64,000 nucleotides of DNA, from positions 496,001 to 560,000 of the forward strand of contig NZ_QJSU01000001.1 of NCBI RefSeq assembly GCF_003217155.1, in the 5' to 3' direction. The notes beneath the pieces were generated by a model. It saw only the letters and a program-made list of their open reading frames with translations, did not search any database and was not told the DNA's origin. The DNA comes from Psychrobacter fozii. Its GTDB lineage: Bacteria; Pseudomonadota; Gammaproteobacteria; Pseudomonadales; Moraxellaceae. Positions 47,416 through 56,925 of this stretch are shown piece by piece. How positions within the stretch are numbered: the first letter of the stretch is position 1; every line of letters begins with the position of its first letter. A program made the position numbers and the translations under genes.

Positions 47416-49062
47416 ATGAATATTAAATTGTCTCAGCACTTACCAAAGACTCATACACAAAAAATTCTAAAAAAAGAAGCAAAGAGCAAAGATGAAGCTT
47501 GTCTGGTTGTTTTAATCGATGACAAGAAAAACATCTTGGCTGAATCTGCTCTGACTGATTACACTGCACGTATTGAACAATTGATTGACGTGTCACACTT
47601 TAAAGGTAAGGCTGGTGAAACGGTTGTTGACTACGCATTGGCAGGCGACAAAAAAACCACCAAGCAAAACCCTGTACAACTGTTATTGGTCGGTGTGGGT
47701 AATACGGATAAGTTTAACAACACTGTCCTGCAAAAAATTGCCAACACTATTTATAGCAGCACGCAAAAGCGTGTGTCTTCTATCACTGTCGCGTTGGGTG
47801 ATGCACTAGAAGAAAATCACTTCGGTCAATTTGCGCTTAATCTGTTGGCTGCGAGCTACCGCTTTGATAAATATAAATCTGAGCAAGCGACGCCTATATT
47901 AACTGATATCTACCTAGTTGCTGATGCTGCTTTACAGCCTGCGTTAGCATTTGCACAGTCAGTATTTGCAGGTCAAAGCCTGACTCGCGATGTAGCCAAT
48001 GAACCAGGTAACATTTGCTTCCCGGCTTACATGGCAGAAAAAGCCCAAGAACTTGCAGCGACCTATCCTGACCTACTAACCGTTAAGGTACTGGGCGAAG
48101 ATGAAATGTCAGAGCTAGGTATGCATTGCTTCTTAGCAGTCGCGCAAGGCTCTACCAAAGAAGGCAAGCTCGTACTCATGGAGTACCGCGGTAAGTCTAA
48201 CTTCAGTAGTGATGCTGGCTCTACCAAAGCAACGACTAGCAGTGCTAAAGTCAGCGGCGGTCTAAAAGCATTGGCTGATAAACTGCCAACCAAGAAAGCG
48301 GCTAAAACCAACGATGCAAATGTGCAAGCAATAAATGATGATGCTCCTATCGTATTGGTCGGCAAAGGCGTGACCTTTGATTCAGGTGGTATCTCTATCA
48401 AGCCAGGTGCGGCGATGGATGAGATGAAATTTGACATGGGTGGTTCGGCTTCAGTATTAGGTACCATCAAAGCATTGTGTGAAGCGCGTCTACCAATCAA
48501 TGTAGTCGGCGCACTAGCCTGTGCTGAAAACATGCCATCAGGTGATGCGACGCGTCCAGGCGATATCGTCAAGGCAATGAATGGTCTATCGGTTGAAATC
48601 TTGAATACTGATGCCGAAGGTCGCTTAGTATTGGCAGATACTTTATGCTACGTACAGCGTTATCAGCCAAAAGCAATTATTGATGTTGCAACCTTGACCG
48701 GCGCTTGTGTGGTTGCACTTGGTAGTGTTCGCTCGGCCGTCTTTAGTAATGACGAAGACGTATTGTTTGACTTAGAAAATGCTAGTAACTTATCAGGCGA
48801 TCTCATTTGGCATATGCCGTTAGATGACGAATATCAAGCGCAGCTTGAATCACCTATCGCTGATTTGCAAAACATCGGTGGTAAAGGTGCAGGTGCTGTC
48901 ACTGCTGCTTGCTTCTTGTCTCGCTTTGTAGAAGAAGGTCAAGCATGGGCGCATTTAGACATCGCTGGCACGGCATGGAACTCAGGTAAAGACAAAGCTG
49001 CAACTGGTCGTCCAGTACCACTATTTATGCAATATCTAAAAAATAGCGCAGATATGGTCTAG
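47416..49062 (+). CDS. pepA: Leucyl aminopeptidase (M17)
   Basis: Hexameric, two-metal aminopeptidase. The C-terminal catalytic domain has VGKGVTFDSGGISIKPG with metal-binding Lys and Asp, then NTDAEGRLVLAD (397-408), the M17 signature. In E. coli PepA also binds DNA and helps XerCD recombination; that role here is only a possibility. The 548 residues exceed the ~503 of E. coli. The extra is mostly a Ser/Thr/Ala/Lys-rich insert (about 261-308) placed just before the metal site, probably a surface loop. The gene is followed by holC, as in many gammaproteobacteria. Confidence 0.95.
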   Translation: MNIKLSQHLPKTHTQKILKKEAKSKDEACLVVLIDDKKNILAESALTDYTARIEQLIDVSHFKGKAGETVVDYALAGDKKTTKQNPVQLLLVGVGNTDKFNNTVLQKIANTIYSSTQKRVSSITVALGDALEENHFGQFALNLLAASYRFDKYKSEQATPILTDIYLVADAALQPALAFAQSVFAGQSLTRDVANEPGNICFPAYMAEKAQELAATYPDLLTVKVLGEDEMSELGMHCFLAVAQGSTKEGKLVLMEYRGKSNFSSDAGSTKATTSSAKVSGGLKALADKLPTKKAAKTNDANVQAINDDAPIVLVGKGVTFDSGGISIKPGAAMDEMKFDMGGSASVLGTIKALCEARLPINVVGALACAENMPSGDATRPGDIVKAMNGLSVEILNTDAEGRLVLADTLCYVQRYQPKAIIDVATLTGACVVALGSVRSAVFSNDEDVLFDLENASNLSGDLIWHMPLDDEYQAQLESPIADLQNIGGKGAGAVTAACFLSRFVEEGQAWAHLDIAGTAWNSGKDKAATGRPVPLFMQYLKNSADMV

Positions 49063-49125
49063 TCAATCAATGACAGTCAACTTATGAAAACTATTTGATG
49101 AAAATCACTTTATGAAAACAATTCT

Positions 49126-49626
49126 ATGAAGATCAGTTTTTATGTTTTAAGCGAGAGTAAAGCCCAAGATTTCTTGGGCTTTATTTGTCAATTGACCCAA
49201 ACGGCGCTCAATAAAAGCACGCAGTCACTGCTGATTCTTATCGAAGATGATGCGTTACTGTCGTCGCTTGATGAAGCGCTATGGGCACAAGAGGCCACGA
49301 GCTTTATACCACATCAATGCCTTTTGGATACGGGTGCGCAAGGTACTGATACTGAAGGCACTGATGTGGATACTGCTACTGCACATACTAATAACGAATC
49401 GCTAGCACCTGTCCTACTTGGCAACCATATGCCAGCCGACTTCAAGGGAATCGTGCTCAATACTACGATACGTCCCGTGAATACCTTTATGGCAGCGACC
49501 AGTAATGCCCAACCAACTCGAGTGCTTGAGCTGATAAAACCTGATGCGACCAGTGTTGAAGAAGGTCGTAATAAGTATAAAACCTATCAACAATTAGGCT
49601 ATGAGCTAACTCATTTCAAAGTTTAA
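49126..49626 (+). CDS. holC: DNA polymerase III chi subunit
   Basis: Clamp-loader accessory protein that binds SSB. The 166 residues show the family start ISFYVLSESKAQD, the LLILIEDDALLSSLDEALWAQEATSFIPHQ segment, and the C-terminal EEGRNKYKTYQQLGYELTHFK. It is about 20 residues longer than E. coli HolC (147). The insert is a Thr/Asp/Ala-rich stretch (GTDTEGTDVDTATAHTN, about 75-92). Placement after pepA supports the call. Confidence 0.9.
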   Translation: MKISFYVLSESKAQDFLGFICQLTQTALNKSTQSLLILIEDDALLSSLDEALWAQEATSFIPHQCLLDTGAQGTDTEGTDVDTATAHTNNESLAPVLLGNHMPADFKGIVLNTTIRPVNTFMAATSNAQPTRVLELIKPDATSVEEGRNKYKTYQQLGYELTHFKV

Positions 49627-49952
49627 GTTGCATCCTGCTTCATAACTTTTCTTCAATTTCTCACGAAAAATCACGATTTCTCATCAGAGAATATTTGCCA
49701 ATTTTCTCATATTAAGTCTCTACCTTCAGCTTACCCGCCTATGCCGGTTCGTGGTAAAGGTAGGCGCTTATCTTAAAAAATGCTACCATCCTTCGATTAT
49801 TTTTCTGTTTTCACTATAAACGTCTTATTTACAGTCGAATTATTTCAAAATGGCGACAAAGCAACCGAGCGGAAACTGCTTATTTTAAGCAAGATTAACG
49901 CGATAACCATTTATAAATAATTTGGAATATTGACTAAATCGAGGATGTATAG
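49627..49952. other. Intergenic region holC / sstT with a folded segment
   Basis: About 325 bases. A nested inverted repeat lies at 49721-49766: TACCTT...TTACC can pair with GGTAAAGGTA and CGCCTA with TAGGCG as alternatives. No polyT directly follows, so it is not a standard terminator. No ORF. Confidence 0.45.
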
Positions 49953-51155
49953 ATGCGTTCACTAATTGCGATGTACCAGCGTATAGGGCTAGTGCCGCTC
50001 ATTATTATTGGTTTAATTTTAGGGGTGTTGATTGGTTGGCTAGCACCAGGAATCGGTATTGCATTGGGATTATTGGGCACGCTGTTTGTAGGCGCGCTAA
50101 AAGCCGTTGCTCCGATACTGGTATTTGTTTTGGTCATGGCTGCTATCAGCAAACACCGTAGCGGCAACAAAGTTTATGTCAAACCCGTACTTATCATGTA
50201 TATGTTCGGCACTTTTTTGGCTGCACTGACCGCGGTAGGTGCCAGCTTTTTATTCCCGACGAACTTAGTTTTGATAAATGCGACGATTGAGCAAGTACCA
50301 CCAGCCAACTTAGAAGCCGTATTAACCAACTTACTGATGAACTTGGTGGCCAATCCTATCAATGCTATTGCTGAAGCCAATTATATTGGTATTCTGGCAT
50401 GGGCCATCATCATTGGTTTTGCACTACGTCAAGCCAGTGATACTGCACGAACAGTGGTCAGTGACTTTTCTGATGCAATCTCGCAAGTGGTCAAATGGAT
50501 CATTGCTCTAGCACCTTTCGGTATCTTAGGCTTGGTTGCAAACACTGTCGCTGAAACAGGCTTTGCTTCTTTGGCAGGTTATGCACGTATCTTGATGGTA
50601 CTTATCGGTTGTATGTTATTTATCGCTCTAGTTGCAAATCCAGTTATCGTGCTGGTCAAAACGGGCAAAAACCCTTATCCGCTCGTATTCAGATGCCTAC
50701 GTGAATCAGGGATTACGGCTTTCTTCACTCGCAGTTCAGCGGCCAACATTCCCGTTAACATGAACCTTGCGCGCAAACTGGGCCTGCACGAAGATACTTA
50801 TTCTGTGACTATTCCACTCGGTGCTACTATTAATATGGCAGGTGCAGCGATTACGATTAACGTCTTAACGCTTGCAGCAGCACATACTTTAGGTATCGAA
50901 GTGAGCTTTGCTTCAGCACTTCTACTGAGTCTGGTCGCAACCATCAGTGCTTGCGGAGCCTCTGGTGTCGCCGGTGGTTCATTGCTACTGATTCCACTAG
51001 CTGCTAGCTTATTCAACATTCCAAACGACATCGCTATGCAAGTAGTTGCGATTGGCTTTATCATCGGGGTGATACAAGACTCGGCAGAAACAGCGCTGAA
51101 CTCGTCAACGGATGTACTATTCACAGCAGCAGCTGATCCGACGTATTCTCGTTAA
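49953..51155 (+). CDS. sstT: Serine/threonine:sodium symporter SstT
   Basis: DAACS-family secondary transporter taking up serine and threonine with Na+. The 400 residues include [23 protein letters not shown] at the start, the [11 protein letters not shown] segment, [14 protein letters not shown] (re-entrant HP1 region) and [19 protein letters not shown] (HP2 region). GAGG lies before the ATG. Terminator follows immediately at 51197. Confidence 0.92.
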   Translation: MRSLIAMYQRIGLVPLIIIGLILGVLIGWLAPGIGIALGLLGTLFVGALKAVAPILVFVLVMAAISKHRSGNKVYVKPVLIMYMFGTFLAALTAVGASFLFPTNLVLINATIEQVPPANLEAVLTNLLMNLVANPINAIAEANYIGILAWAIIIGFALRQASDTARTVVSDFSDAISQVVKWIIALAPFGILGLVANTVAETGFASLAGYARILMVLIGCMLFIALVANPVIVLVKTGKNPYPLVFRCLRESGITAFFTRSSAANIPVNMNLARKLGLHEDTYSVTIPLGATINMAGAAITINVLTLAAAHTLGIEVSFASALLLSLVATISACGASGVAGGSLLLIPLAASLFNIPNDIAMQVVAIGFIIGVIQDSAETALNSSTDVLFTAAADPTYSR

Positions 51156-51196
51156 TTTATAGAAAATAAAACGCTATAAATAGAGAAACTAAAAAT

Positions 51197-51232
51197 AAAA
51201 AAGGGCCCAATTTATCATTGAGGCCCTTTTTT
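51197..51232. terminator. Bidirectional terminator sstT / membrane protein
   Basis: AAAAAAGGGCC (51197-51207) and GGCCCTTTTTT (51222-51232) form a perfect 11-bp stem with A/T runs on both sides. Confidence 0.92.
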
Positions 51233-51247
51233 ATTGGCTATTATTTA

Positions 51248-51787
51248 TTAGTGTCGTGGCAGCTTACCAAAAGACCAGTACACAAATATAGACGCTAATG
51301 AAATAAACAGCATGAAATATCTTAATCGTTTTTTATCACTCTCAAGTATTGCCACAGTGTCGTCATAACTACGTATAACTTTATCTTCTGACTCTAAAGT
51401 GACCACCTGCAGCCTGTTATTGGACCAACTTGGAAAACCGTCTTGTTCATACCATCCAACAGTGGCCATCTGACCAATATAGGGCTCAAAATCTTCATTT
51501 GAACCACAACTGCGGTCAGATGTACCAAAAAATGCTTGTGAATATGCGCAGGAAAACTCCAGTATTGTTTTAGTCTTTTTATCATAAAAAGCCAAATATT
51601 GGTGCATCGACTTTGAGTCAGGATCAGGCCTTACTCTCAAAACATCTAGCTTGCCAGAATAATAATTTAGCTCGTTTTCCTTGGGAAAGCTCATATCAGG
51701 ATATGCCGTCATTAGCACACCACTCACAACAAATAAATTTACAGCAAGAAAGAAATCGAGTTTTCTAATAGGAGTAATTTTTACCAC
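51248..51787 (-). CDS. Hypothetical membrane-anchored protein, two spans
   Basis: 179 residues. Membrane helices at about 11-30 and 156-173 frame a ~120-residue, probably periplasmic, domain with Tyr/Asp/Ser-rich sequence and two cysteines (FSCAYSQ near 80, RSCGSN near 94) that could pair. No family recognised. It starts three bases after the cbpM stop, so it is co-transcribed with the CbpA/CbpM chaperone genes. Confidence 0.65.
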   Translation of the reverse strand: MVKITPIRKLDFFLAVNLFVVSGVLMTAYPDMSFPKENELNYYSGKLDVLRVRPDPDSKSMHQYLAFYDKKTKTILEFSCAYSQAFFGTSDRSCGSNEDFEPYIGQMATVGWYEQDGFPSWSNNRLQVVTLESEDKVIRSYDDTVAILESDKKRLRYFMLFISLASIFVYWSFGKLPRH

Positions 51788-51790
51788 TAA

Positions 51791-52111
51791 TTATTTCACC
51801 TCAATATCCACTTCAATCACTGGTGCTTGCAGGTCTAGTTGGCGTTTTAATTGGCGTAACTGCTCCACCTCATCTAACAGCTCGAGTATCAGACCAATTG
51901 CAGGGACACTGGCTTCAAAGTCGCGGCTAAGTCGTGAGGCACGGCGCACGGTCGTCAGCTGATAACCAGTAAACTGCTCACGCTCTGGCACATCATATTC
52001 AATAATATTTTCTTCAATCAATTCGATGACCCATTGGCGCTCTTGGCCACAGGCAGATACTAGCTCATCTAAGCTCATGATAATATCGGTCAATTCAGGC
52101 GAGTGTTTCAT
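51791..52111 (-). CDS. cbpM: Chaperone modulator CbpM
   Basis: A MerR-like helix-turn-helix-related protein that, in E. coli, binds the J domain of CbpA and inhibits it. The 106 residues include LDELVSACGQERQWVIELIEENIIEYD and an RRASRLSRDFEASVPAIGLILELLDEVEQL helix, all typical. It lies 110 bases downstream of cbpA, as expected for the pair. Confidence 0.88.
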   Translation of the reverse strand: MKHSPELTDIIMSLDELVSACGQERQWVIELIEENIIEYDVPEREQFTGYQLTTVRRASRLSRDFEASVPAIGLILELLDEVEQLRQLKRQLDLQAPVIEVDIEVK

Positions 52112-52221
52112 AGCTATTATCCTCGTTTGCGCTTTATTTCATCGTTATCGTATGGTCTTCATCTCTGTTGCAGTGGTTTCTGACTGTTATTAAGCACTGT
52201 TACTAAGCATTTCCATTGCCA

Positions 52222-53223
52222 TTAACGTTCTATACTCGTCTCGGCAAAGGCTTGTTTTAATTGCTCATAAGCTTGGCTCGCAGCCTCAGTATTGATATCA
52301 GGATTAATAATATTCAGGGTTAAATATAAATCCCCCACTTGCTTGGCTGGAATGCCCTTACCTTTCAGTCGTAGATTGCTGCCAGACTTACTGTTTTTAG
52401 GAATGGTCACACCAAGTTTGCCTGCAGGCGTACTGACAGTTATTTTCTCACCCAAAGCCGCTTCCCATGGCGCTATATTGACAGTCTGATAGACATCAGC
52501 ACCTTCTATCCGGATATTGTCTGCATGCAAGATTTTGACTTTTAGAAATAAATCACCATTTTTACCACGACCAGCACCCGCAGCACCCTGTCCTGCTAGA
52601 CGAATCTGCTTGCCATCAGTGATGCCTTTAGGAATTTTAATTTTGAGCGTCTTATTATCATAATCTACGCTGCCATTGGTCTGACGAACAGGTACGTTTA
52701 ATTTGATACTGTAGTCGTCACCATTATAGACCGAGGCCAAATCAACCGTAATCTCTGCATGTTGGTCTTGACCTTTGCTATCTTGCGACCCAAAGCCGCC
52801 ACGTTGTGATTGGCCACCAGCTTGACCATTAGTCGAGCCACGCGCGCCATGACCAAATGCTGAAAAAATATCATCGAAGCGAAAACCACCATCACCATAG
52901 GCTTCACCATCACCGAACTGGTCTTTGACATCTTCCCAACGGAATCCGCCCTGACCACCACTTGTAGATTGACCACCGAAGCCGCCGGCACCAGCTTGAC
53001 CTGCAAAAGGATTGTCTAACATGGCATCATATTCAGCACGTTTGTCTTTGTCTCTGATGGTCTCGTAGGCATTATTAATCTCCGCAATCTTGTTATCAGC
53101 ATCTGGATGATCGCTGACATCAGGGTGATATTGACGAACGAGCTTACGGTATTTTTTTTTGATATCGGCGTCTGAGGCGTCTTTTTTGACCCCTAAAATG
53201 TCATAGTAGTTTTTCTCTGCCAT
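52222..53223 (-). CDS. cbpA: Curved-DNA-binding J-domain protein CbpA
   Basis: DnaJ-type co-chaperone of DnaK, also nucleoid-associated in E. coli. The 333 residues start MAEKNYYDILGV. The J domain (4-70) has the HPD motif at 33-35. A Gly/Phe/Gln-rich region (about 74-150) replaces the cysteine-rich zinc domain, so it is a class II J-protein. Two C-terminal substrate-binding domains follow. A longer start (53271) is in frame, but the chosen ATG begins the conserved domain and has GAGGACTAATAAC upstream. Confidence 0.92.
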   Translation of the reverse strand: MAEKNYYDILGVKKDASDADIKKKYRKLVRQYHPDVSDHPDADNKIAEINNAYETIRDKDKRAEYDAMLDNPFAGQAGAGGFGGQSTSGGQGGFRWEDVKDQFGDGEAYGDGGFRFDDIFSAFGHGARGSTNGQAGGQSQRGGFGSQDSKGQDQHAEITVDLASVYNGDDYSIKLNVPVRQTNGSVDYDNKTLKIKIPKGITDGKQIRLAGQGAAGAGRGKNGDLFLKVKILHADNIRIEGADVYQTVNIAPWEAALGEKITVSTPAGKLGVTIPKNSKSGSNLRLKGKGIPAKQVGDLYLTLNIINPDINTEAASQAYEQLKQAFAETSIER

Positions 53224-53374
53224 GTTATTAGTCCTCAAAATAAAAGCATGTTGATGATACTGGTATGCCAATTTTAAACGGTATAGTGTGACAGCTTATT
53301 TGACTGCGACATATCAAGTTGTGGCTATGACCTAATTATAATAGCAATAATAAATAAAGACGGTCATATAAATA

Positions 53375-55435
53375 TTACCAATAATGATGCCAAGCTATTG
53401 CAGCATTCAACGTATCTGAGTCGTCTAATATCACATCATTATCAGCCGTTACTGTGTCAGAGTACGTCACTATCAGTCTGGCATCGTTATTCTTCGATAA
53501 CTGTTGGCGTACTGTGAGTTTGGTCAAATCAATGGCATTACGCCCTTCTCGTTTGGAAGCAATGTAAGATAACTCAGCACTTCGACCATCACGTTTTGCA
53601 CGTAAACCAAGCTCAATACCAACATCTGCGTGTTTGTCTTGGTCATGGACAGTCGCATTGACCATACCATAGCCAAGTAAGTGCTTGCCAAATTTGGCAC
53701 CTGCACCAATGCCCGATTGCGCATAAGGGCTATGGTGGTTACCCGTAAACCAATCGGTACGAGCGCCTGTTTTTAGTTGCCAAGACAGTTTAGGCTCACC
53801 TGATAACGGTTGTCTAAGATCTTCAATCTGTTGCATGTCTAAAAATACAAAATCCGTTAACGTCCATTGACGCTCATCAAAATTATAGCCCAATGAAGCC
53901 TTGACCGCTTCAAAACGTTTATCAATATCCGTATAGGCGTTGAGTGGGTCTTTTACAAATAGTGATAAACTAACTTCTGCCATCTCATCAGATAAAACGA
54001 TTTTGGTCTGCGTGGTTTTGTTGCTCAATGCTGGAGACGCTTTATTCGGGACAGGCAGTTGAGCCAAACCATTGCTGGCTGGTAGTGTAAAACGCTGACT
54101 GAGCAGCACGCTTTTAAAGGCTTGCTGCTTCGGTGTGTTGTCTTGTGATATTTTATAAGTACGATGCAAAATCAAGAAATCAAGCGCCAGTGCTTTGCTC
54201 TCTTCATCCAACGTAGCAAGCGGCGCAGTGTCTTCTGTACGAATGACAGCATTTATGATGTCTTGTATTGGCTTTGAGAGCTGTACAAACTTCTCACGCA
54301 GCTGCGTTTGCTCAGACGGCAAATAACGTACCGAAGATACGAGTGACTCAGACTCAGTTTCGCCTTCATGCTCTAATAACTGATCGAACACATAATCTGG
54401 CGCATACCAAGGGCCTATTCGCTCAGTCGTTTTTACATCGCTTATCAGCTCAAGTATCTCGCCTGAACGATAACCACAGTTTTGCTTGATGAAGTAATAG
54501 TCAAAACGAGCGGATTTTGCTTCGTATAAATGGTAGTTCAATAATTGCGTATCGAATGTATCAAGATTGAGCACATACTCCCACATATCTCGTTGCTCAT
54601 TCTTAGAGTATACCGCATCTTGTTTAAAGAATTCCGTCTCCGAAAACCCCGCATCATAAAGCCCAAAAAGCCCTTTAATAGCGTACATAGCACCATTTTC
54701 ATTTGCTGGAATGCGAGCACCAAAATTGTATGAGCTATTAAGCAAATCCTCGCTAGAAAGCTCTCTAACATCCTGTTCCGTAGAGTCTGAATCATCGATA
54801 GGCATATTGGTCTTGACCAGTACATGACCAAATGAAGAGGCTGGATTTTTTAGGTAATTGCTCACCAAAATCAGGCTTATTTCCTGATTGGGATCTGGTA
54901 ATTGTGAGCAATTTTTAAGATCGACATTCAATTCAGGTAAGTGATGAGTGAGCCATAAATATCTGGCCGGATATTTACAGACGACGCTTTCATCGTTACT
55001 TTGCTCTATCGTTGCCAAGAGCTCTGCATAAGGATCAAAATTGCGTTTCGAACGTGGCTTGGGGTTGGTTAAATAAAAATCTGGCGAGATAACTTCCGCC
55101 TTACCATTTTTATAAAATAATAAATGCTGCCACTGAGGATGCTTCGCCAATGACTTTAGAATTAAGGGGTCGATAACAATATTTTTATTGGCACTTGGTT
55201 TTTGCTCTTGTACTTGCTCTTCTGCCAGTGGTTGTATGCTCTGCTCAACACTTGGCAAACTATCCAGTTCGCTGATAGCTAAATGCGCTTCAATAGCCGT
55301 ATCAGTGTTAGAAGCAATCTTATCTTCTTTGTCCATCATTATTGGCTTTGGCGTATAAGCATTTAACTCATCAACCTCTGCCGCACCAGCAGTCGTTGCC
55401 GCAAAACAAGCTACCCATAAAAATAATTTTTGCAT
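53375..55435 (-). CDS. DUF4105 (Lnb N-terminal-like) secreted protein
   Basis: 686 residues with signal peptide MQKLFLWVACFAATTAGAA. The DUF4105 core (about 160-330 of the mature part) contains SSFGHVLVKTN, a NYHLYEAKSARFDYYFIKQNCGYRSGEILELI segment and other conserved His/Cys positions, consistent with a papain-like or NlpC-like fold. The C-terminal half, with repeated beta-strand-like stretches ending in HHYW, looks like an outer-membrane barrel. Function unknown. Start at 55435 is preferred (GGAT upstream; the 55465 start would abut the terminator of the next gene). Confidence 0.82.
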   Translation of the reverse strand: MQKLFLWVACFAATTAGAAEVDELNAYTPKPIMMDKEDKIASNTDTAIEAHLAISELDSLPSVEQSIQPLAEEQVQEQKPSANKNIVIDPLILKSLAKHPQWQHLLFYKNGKAEVISPDFYLTNPKPRSKRNFDPYAELLATIEQSNDESVVCKYPARYLWLTHHLPELNVDLKNCSQLPDPNQEISLILVSNYLKNPASSFGHVLVKTNMPIDDSDSTEQDVRELSSEDLLNSSYNFGARIPANENGAMYAIKGLFGLYDAGFSETEFFKQDAVYSKNEQRDMWEYVLNLDTFDTQLLNYHLYEAKSARFDYYFIKQNCGYRSGEILELISDVKTTERIGPWYAPDYVFDQLLEHEGETESESLVSSVRYLPSEQTQLREKFVQLSKPIQDIINAVIRTEDTAPLATLDEESKALALDFLILHRTYKISQDNTPKQQAFKSVLLSQRFTLPASNGLAQLPVPNKASPALSNKTTQTKIVLSDEMAEVSLSLFVKDPLNAYTDIDKRFEAVKASLGYNFDERQWTLTDFVFLDMQQIEDLRQPLSGEPKLSWQLKTGARTDWFTGNHHSPYAQSGIGAGAKFGKHLLGYGMVNATVHDQDKHADVGIELGLRAKRDGRSAELSYIASKREGRNAIDLTKLTVRQQLSKNNDARLIVTYSDTVTADNDVILDDSDTLNAAIAWHHYW

Positions 55436-55466
55436 TCTATCCAGACACCCTAAATACATGAGCAAT

Positions 55467-55499
55467 AAAAAACACGTAAGCGCTAGGCTTACGTGTTTT
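55467..55499 (-). terminator. Terminator of the DUF3015 gene
   Basis: AAAACACGTAAGC (55469-55481) and GCTTACGTGTTTT (55487-55499) form a perfect 13-bp stem with a five-base loop. It lies between the DUF3015 and DUF4105 genes, both on the minus strand, and limits read-through. Confidence 0.9.
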
Positions 55500-55563
55500 C
55501 ATCATAAAATAATCAAAAGCTTCCGCATTCAAATAACAGCTGAATACCTAATACTTTTAATCT

Positions 55564-56055
55564 TTAGATAGCACAGTTTTGCTTAACGATACCAAATAGC
55601 GCTTCTGCATTTTGATCTTGCGTAGCAGTACGATAGGCAGAAGTTTGAGCATATTGACCATATTGTGCACGTACGCTAGCAGCTGAATCACAGTTGGCAA
55701 CACTCTGTAGTGCTGATAAATGAGCGCCTTGGCCTGAAGCTAAGTCTTTTTCTACACTTGGGAATGCTTCTTTGATCAAGACAGCAGCTCTAACATTACC
55801 ACCTTGGCAAGTGGCAGGAGACATAGAATCAGAAGTAGCCGCTGTTGTACCTAAATCCCAAGTCACGTTAGAGATAATAGCAAGGATAGGGCTTGAGTTA
55901 CCGAACAAAGCGCCACCGATACCACATTGCTTATAAATCTGTTCGATAGTACGGCCGGTATCTGCTGTCTTAAAGTTAGAACCAAGGTCAGCATTCGCTG
56001 TGCTAAACGGAATCATTGCGGCGACAACTGAAGCAAATACAATTTTTTTCAACAT
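55564..56055 (-). CDS. DUF3015 family secreted protein
   Basis: 163 residues with a signal peptide (MLKKIVFASVVAAMIPFSTANA). The family core CGIGGALFG, WDLGTTAATSDSMSPATC and an internal Cys pair (CGIGG, TCQGG, NCDSA, NCAI at the end) match DUF3015, a periplasmic or outer-membrane-linked family of unknown role. AAGGAAG lies about seven bases before the ATG. It is followed by the DUF4105 gene; from memory these two families occur side by side in several gammaproteobacteria, suggesting a shared envelope function. Confidence 0.85.
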   Translation of the reverse strand: MLKKIVFASVVAAMIPFSTANADLGSNFKTADTGRTIEQIYKQCGIGGALFGNSSPILAIISNVTWDLGTTAATSDSMSPATCQGGNVRAAVLIKEAFPSVEKDLASGQGAHLSALQSVANCDSAASVRAQYGQYAQTSAYRTATQDQNAEALFGIVKQNCAI

Positions 56056-56556
56056 AAAACTTCCTTAAAGGATGATAAAAGATAGGTTATCCAGTAATAC
56101 AATCAAATTTATTTTGAGTATTTTTGATAGATATTCCAGAATATTGTTTAACCTTTCGCATTGTACAAAATAGTAAGAATATAGCAAGGTTTTTTTACAT
56201 TAGTTTCGATATTTTTGATTAGGCTTATTGGACGTTAATTGTACTATATGAACAGTTTCAGCCTTTATATATTACCTATCTATGTCGTGTTGCTAGCTCT
56301 CCAGTATTTTGTTGAGCTCTTTATAAGAATCAATCTCTATAAGACCATTTTTAGAACTCATTATCTTATTACTTATTCCAAAAAATGTCTTTTTCCCTTA
56401 AAAAACAGGCATTTGACCCTATGAGTTTTTTTACATGACAGTAATAATATGACAAGCTCCTTCTTGTAAAATCCCCCTATTATTCATACTCATAGGGAGT
56501 ATAGATAACGTAGGCAAGAGTATCTGTCTATCTTATAAATTGCTTAAAGGTATTAA
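56056..56556. other. Divergent intergenic region DUF3015 / RlpA-like
   Basis: About 500 AT-rich bases. A short CCCTAT/ATAGGG hairpin occurs near 56475-56500. A 61-codon frame (56239-56424) is hydrophobic but has no ribosome binding site or family and is not called. Confidence 0.4.
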
Positions 56557-56919
56557 ATGTCTTATTTAATCAAGTCTTTAGTTATCACTTTATCACTACT
56601 GCTTAGTACCACTGTTTTCGCTGGCAACACCAGCTATTATGGCAGCAAGTTTCATGGGAAACGTACGGCTAGTGGTAGTATCTTCAACATGAACTCATTG
56701 ACCGCTGCGCATCGCACGTTACCGTTCGGCACGAAGGTACAAGTAACCAACCAAAAGACAAAGCAGAGCGTAATCGTAAAAATCACTGATAGAGGACCTT
56801 TTATTCGAGGCCGTATTCTTGATTTATCAAAAGCCGCTGCTGGTCAAATAAACTGTCAATTGTGCACGACGACAATGGAAATACTCTCTTATGGTGATGG
56901 TAAATACCGTAAGGAATAA
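56557..56919 (+). CDS. Small secreted RlpA-like double-psi beta-barrel protein
   Basis: 120 residues. Signal peptide MSYLIKSLVITLSLLLSTTVFA is followed by a single DPBB domain (about 25-108) with ASYYG-like TSYYGSKFHGKRTASG, LTAAHRTLPFGTKVQVTN and ITDRGPFIRGRILDLSKAAA. RlpA cleaves denuded peptidoglycan at the septum. Differences here: no lipobox cysteine, no SPOR domain, and Ser instead of the usual Glu after TASG. So it may be a soluble, altered or inactive relative. Terminator follows directly. Confidence 0.85.
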   Translation: MSYLIKSLVITLSLLLSTTVFAGNTSYYGSKFHGKRTASGSIFNMNSLTAAHRTLPFGTKVQVTNQKTKQSVIVKITDRGPFIRGRILDLSKAAAGQINCQLCTTTMEILSYGDGKYRKE

Positions 56920-56925
56920 TGTAAT

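Noticed and set aside
48063-48572. 169-codon open frame antisense to pepA
   Set aside because: Entirely inside the M17 catalytic region in the opposite strand; composition is that of a shadow frame.
56239-56424. 61-codon hydrophobic frame upstream of the RlpA-like gene
   Set aside because: Could be a small membrane protein, but it lacks a ribosome binding site and sits in AT-rich DNA where such frames arise by chance.
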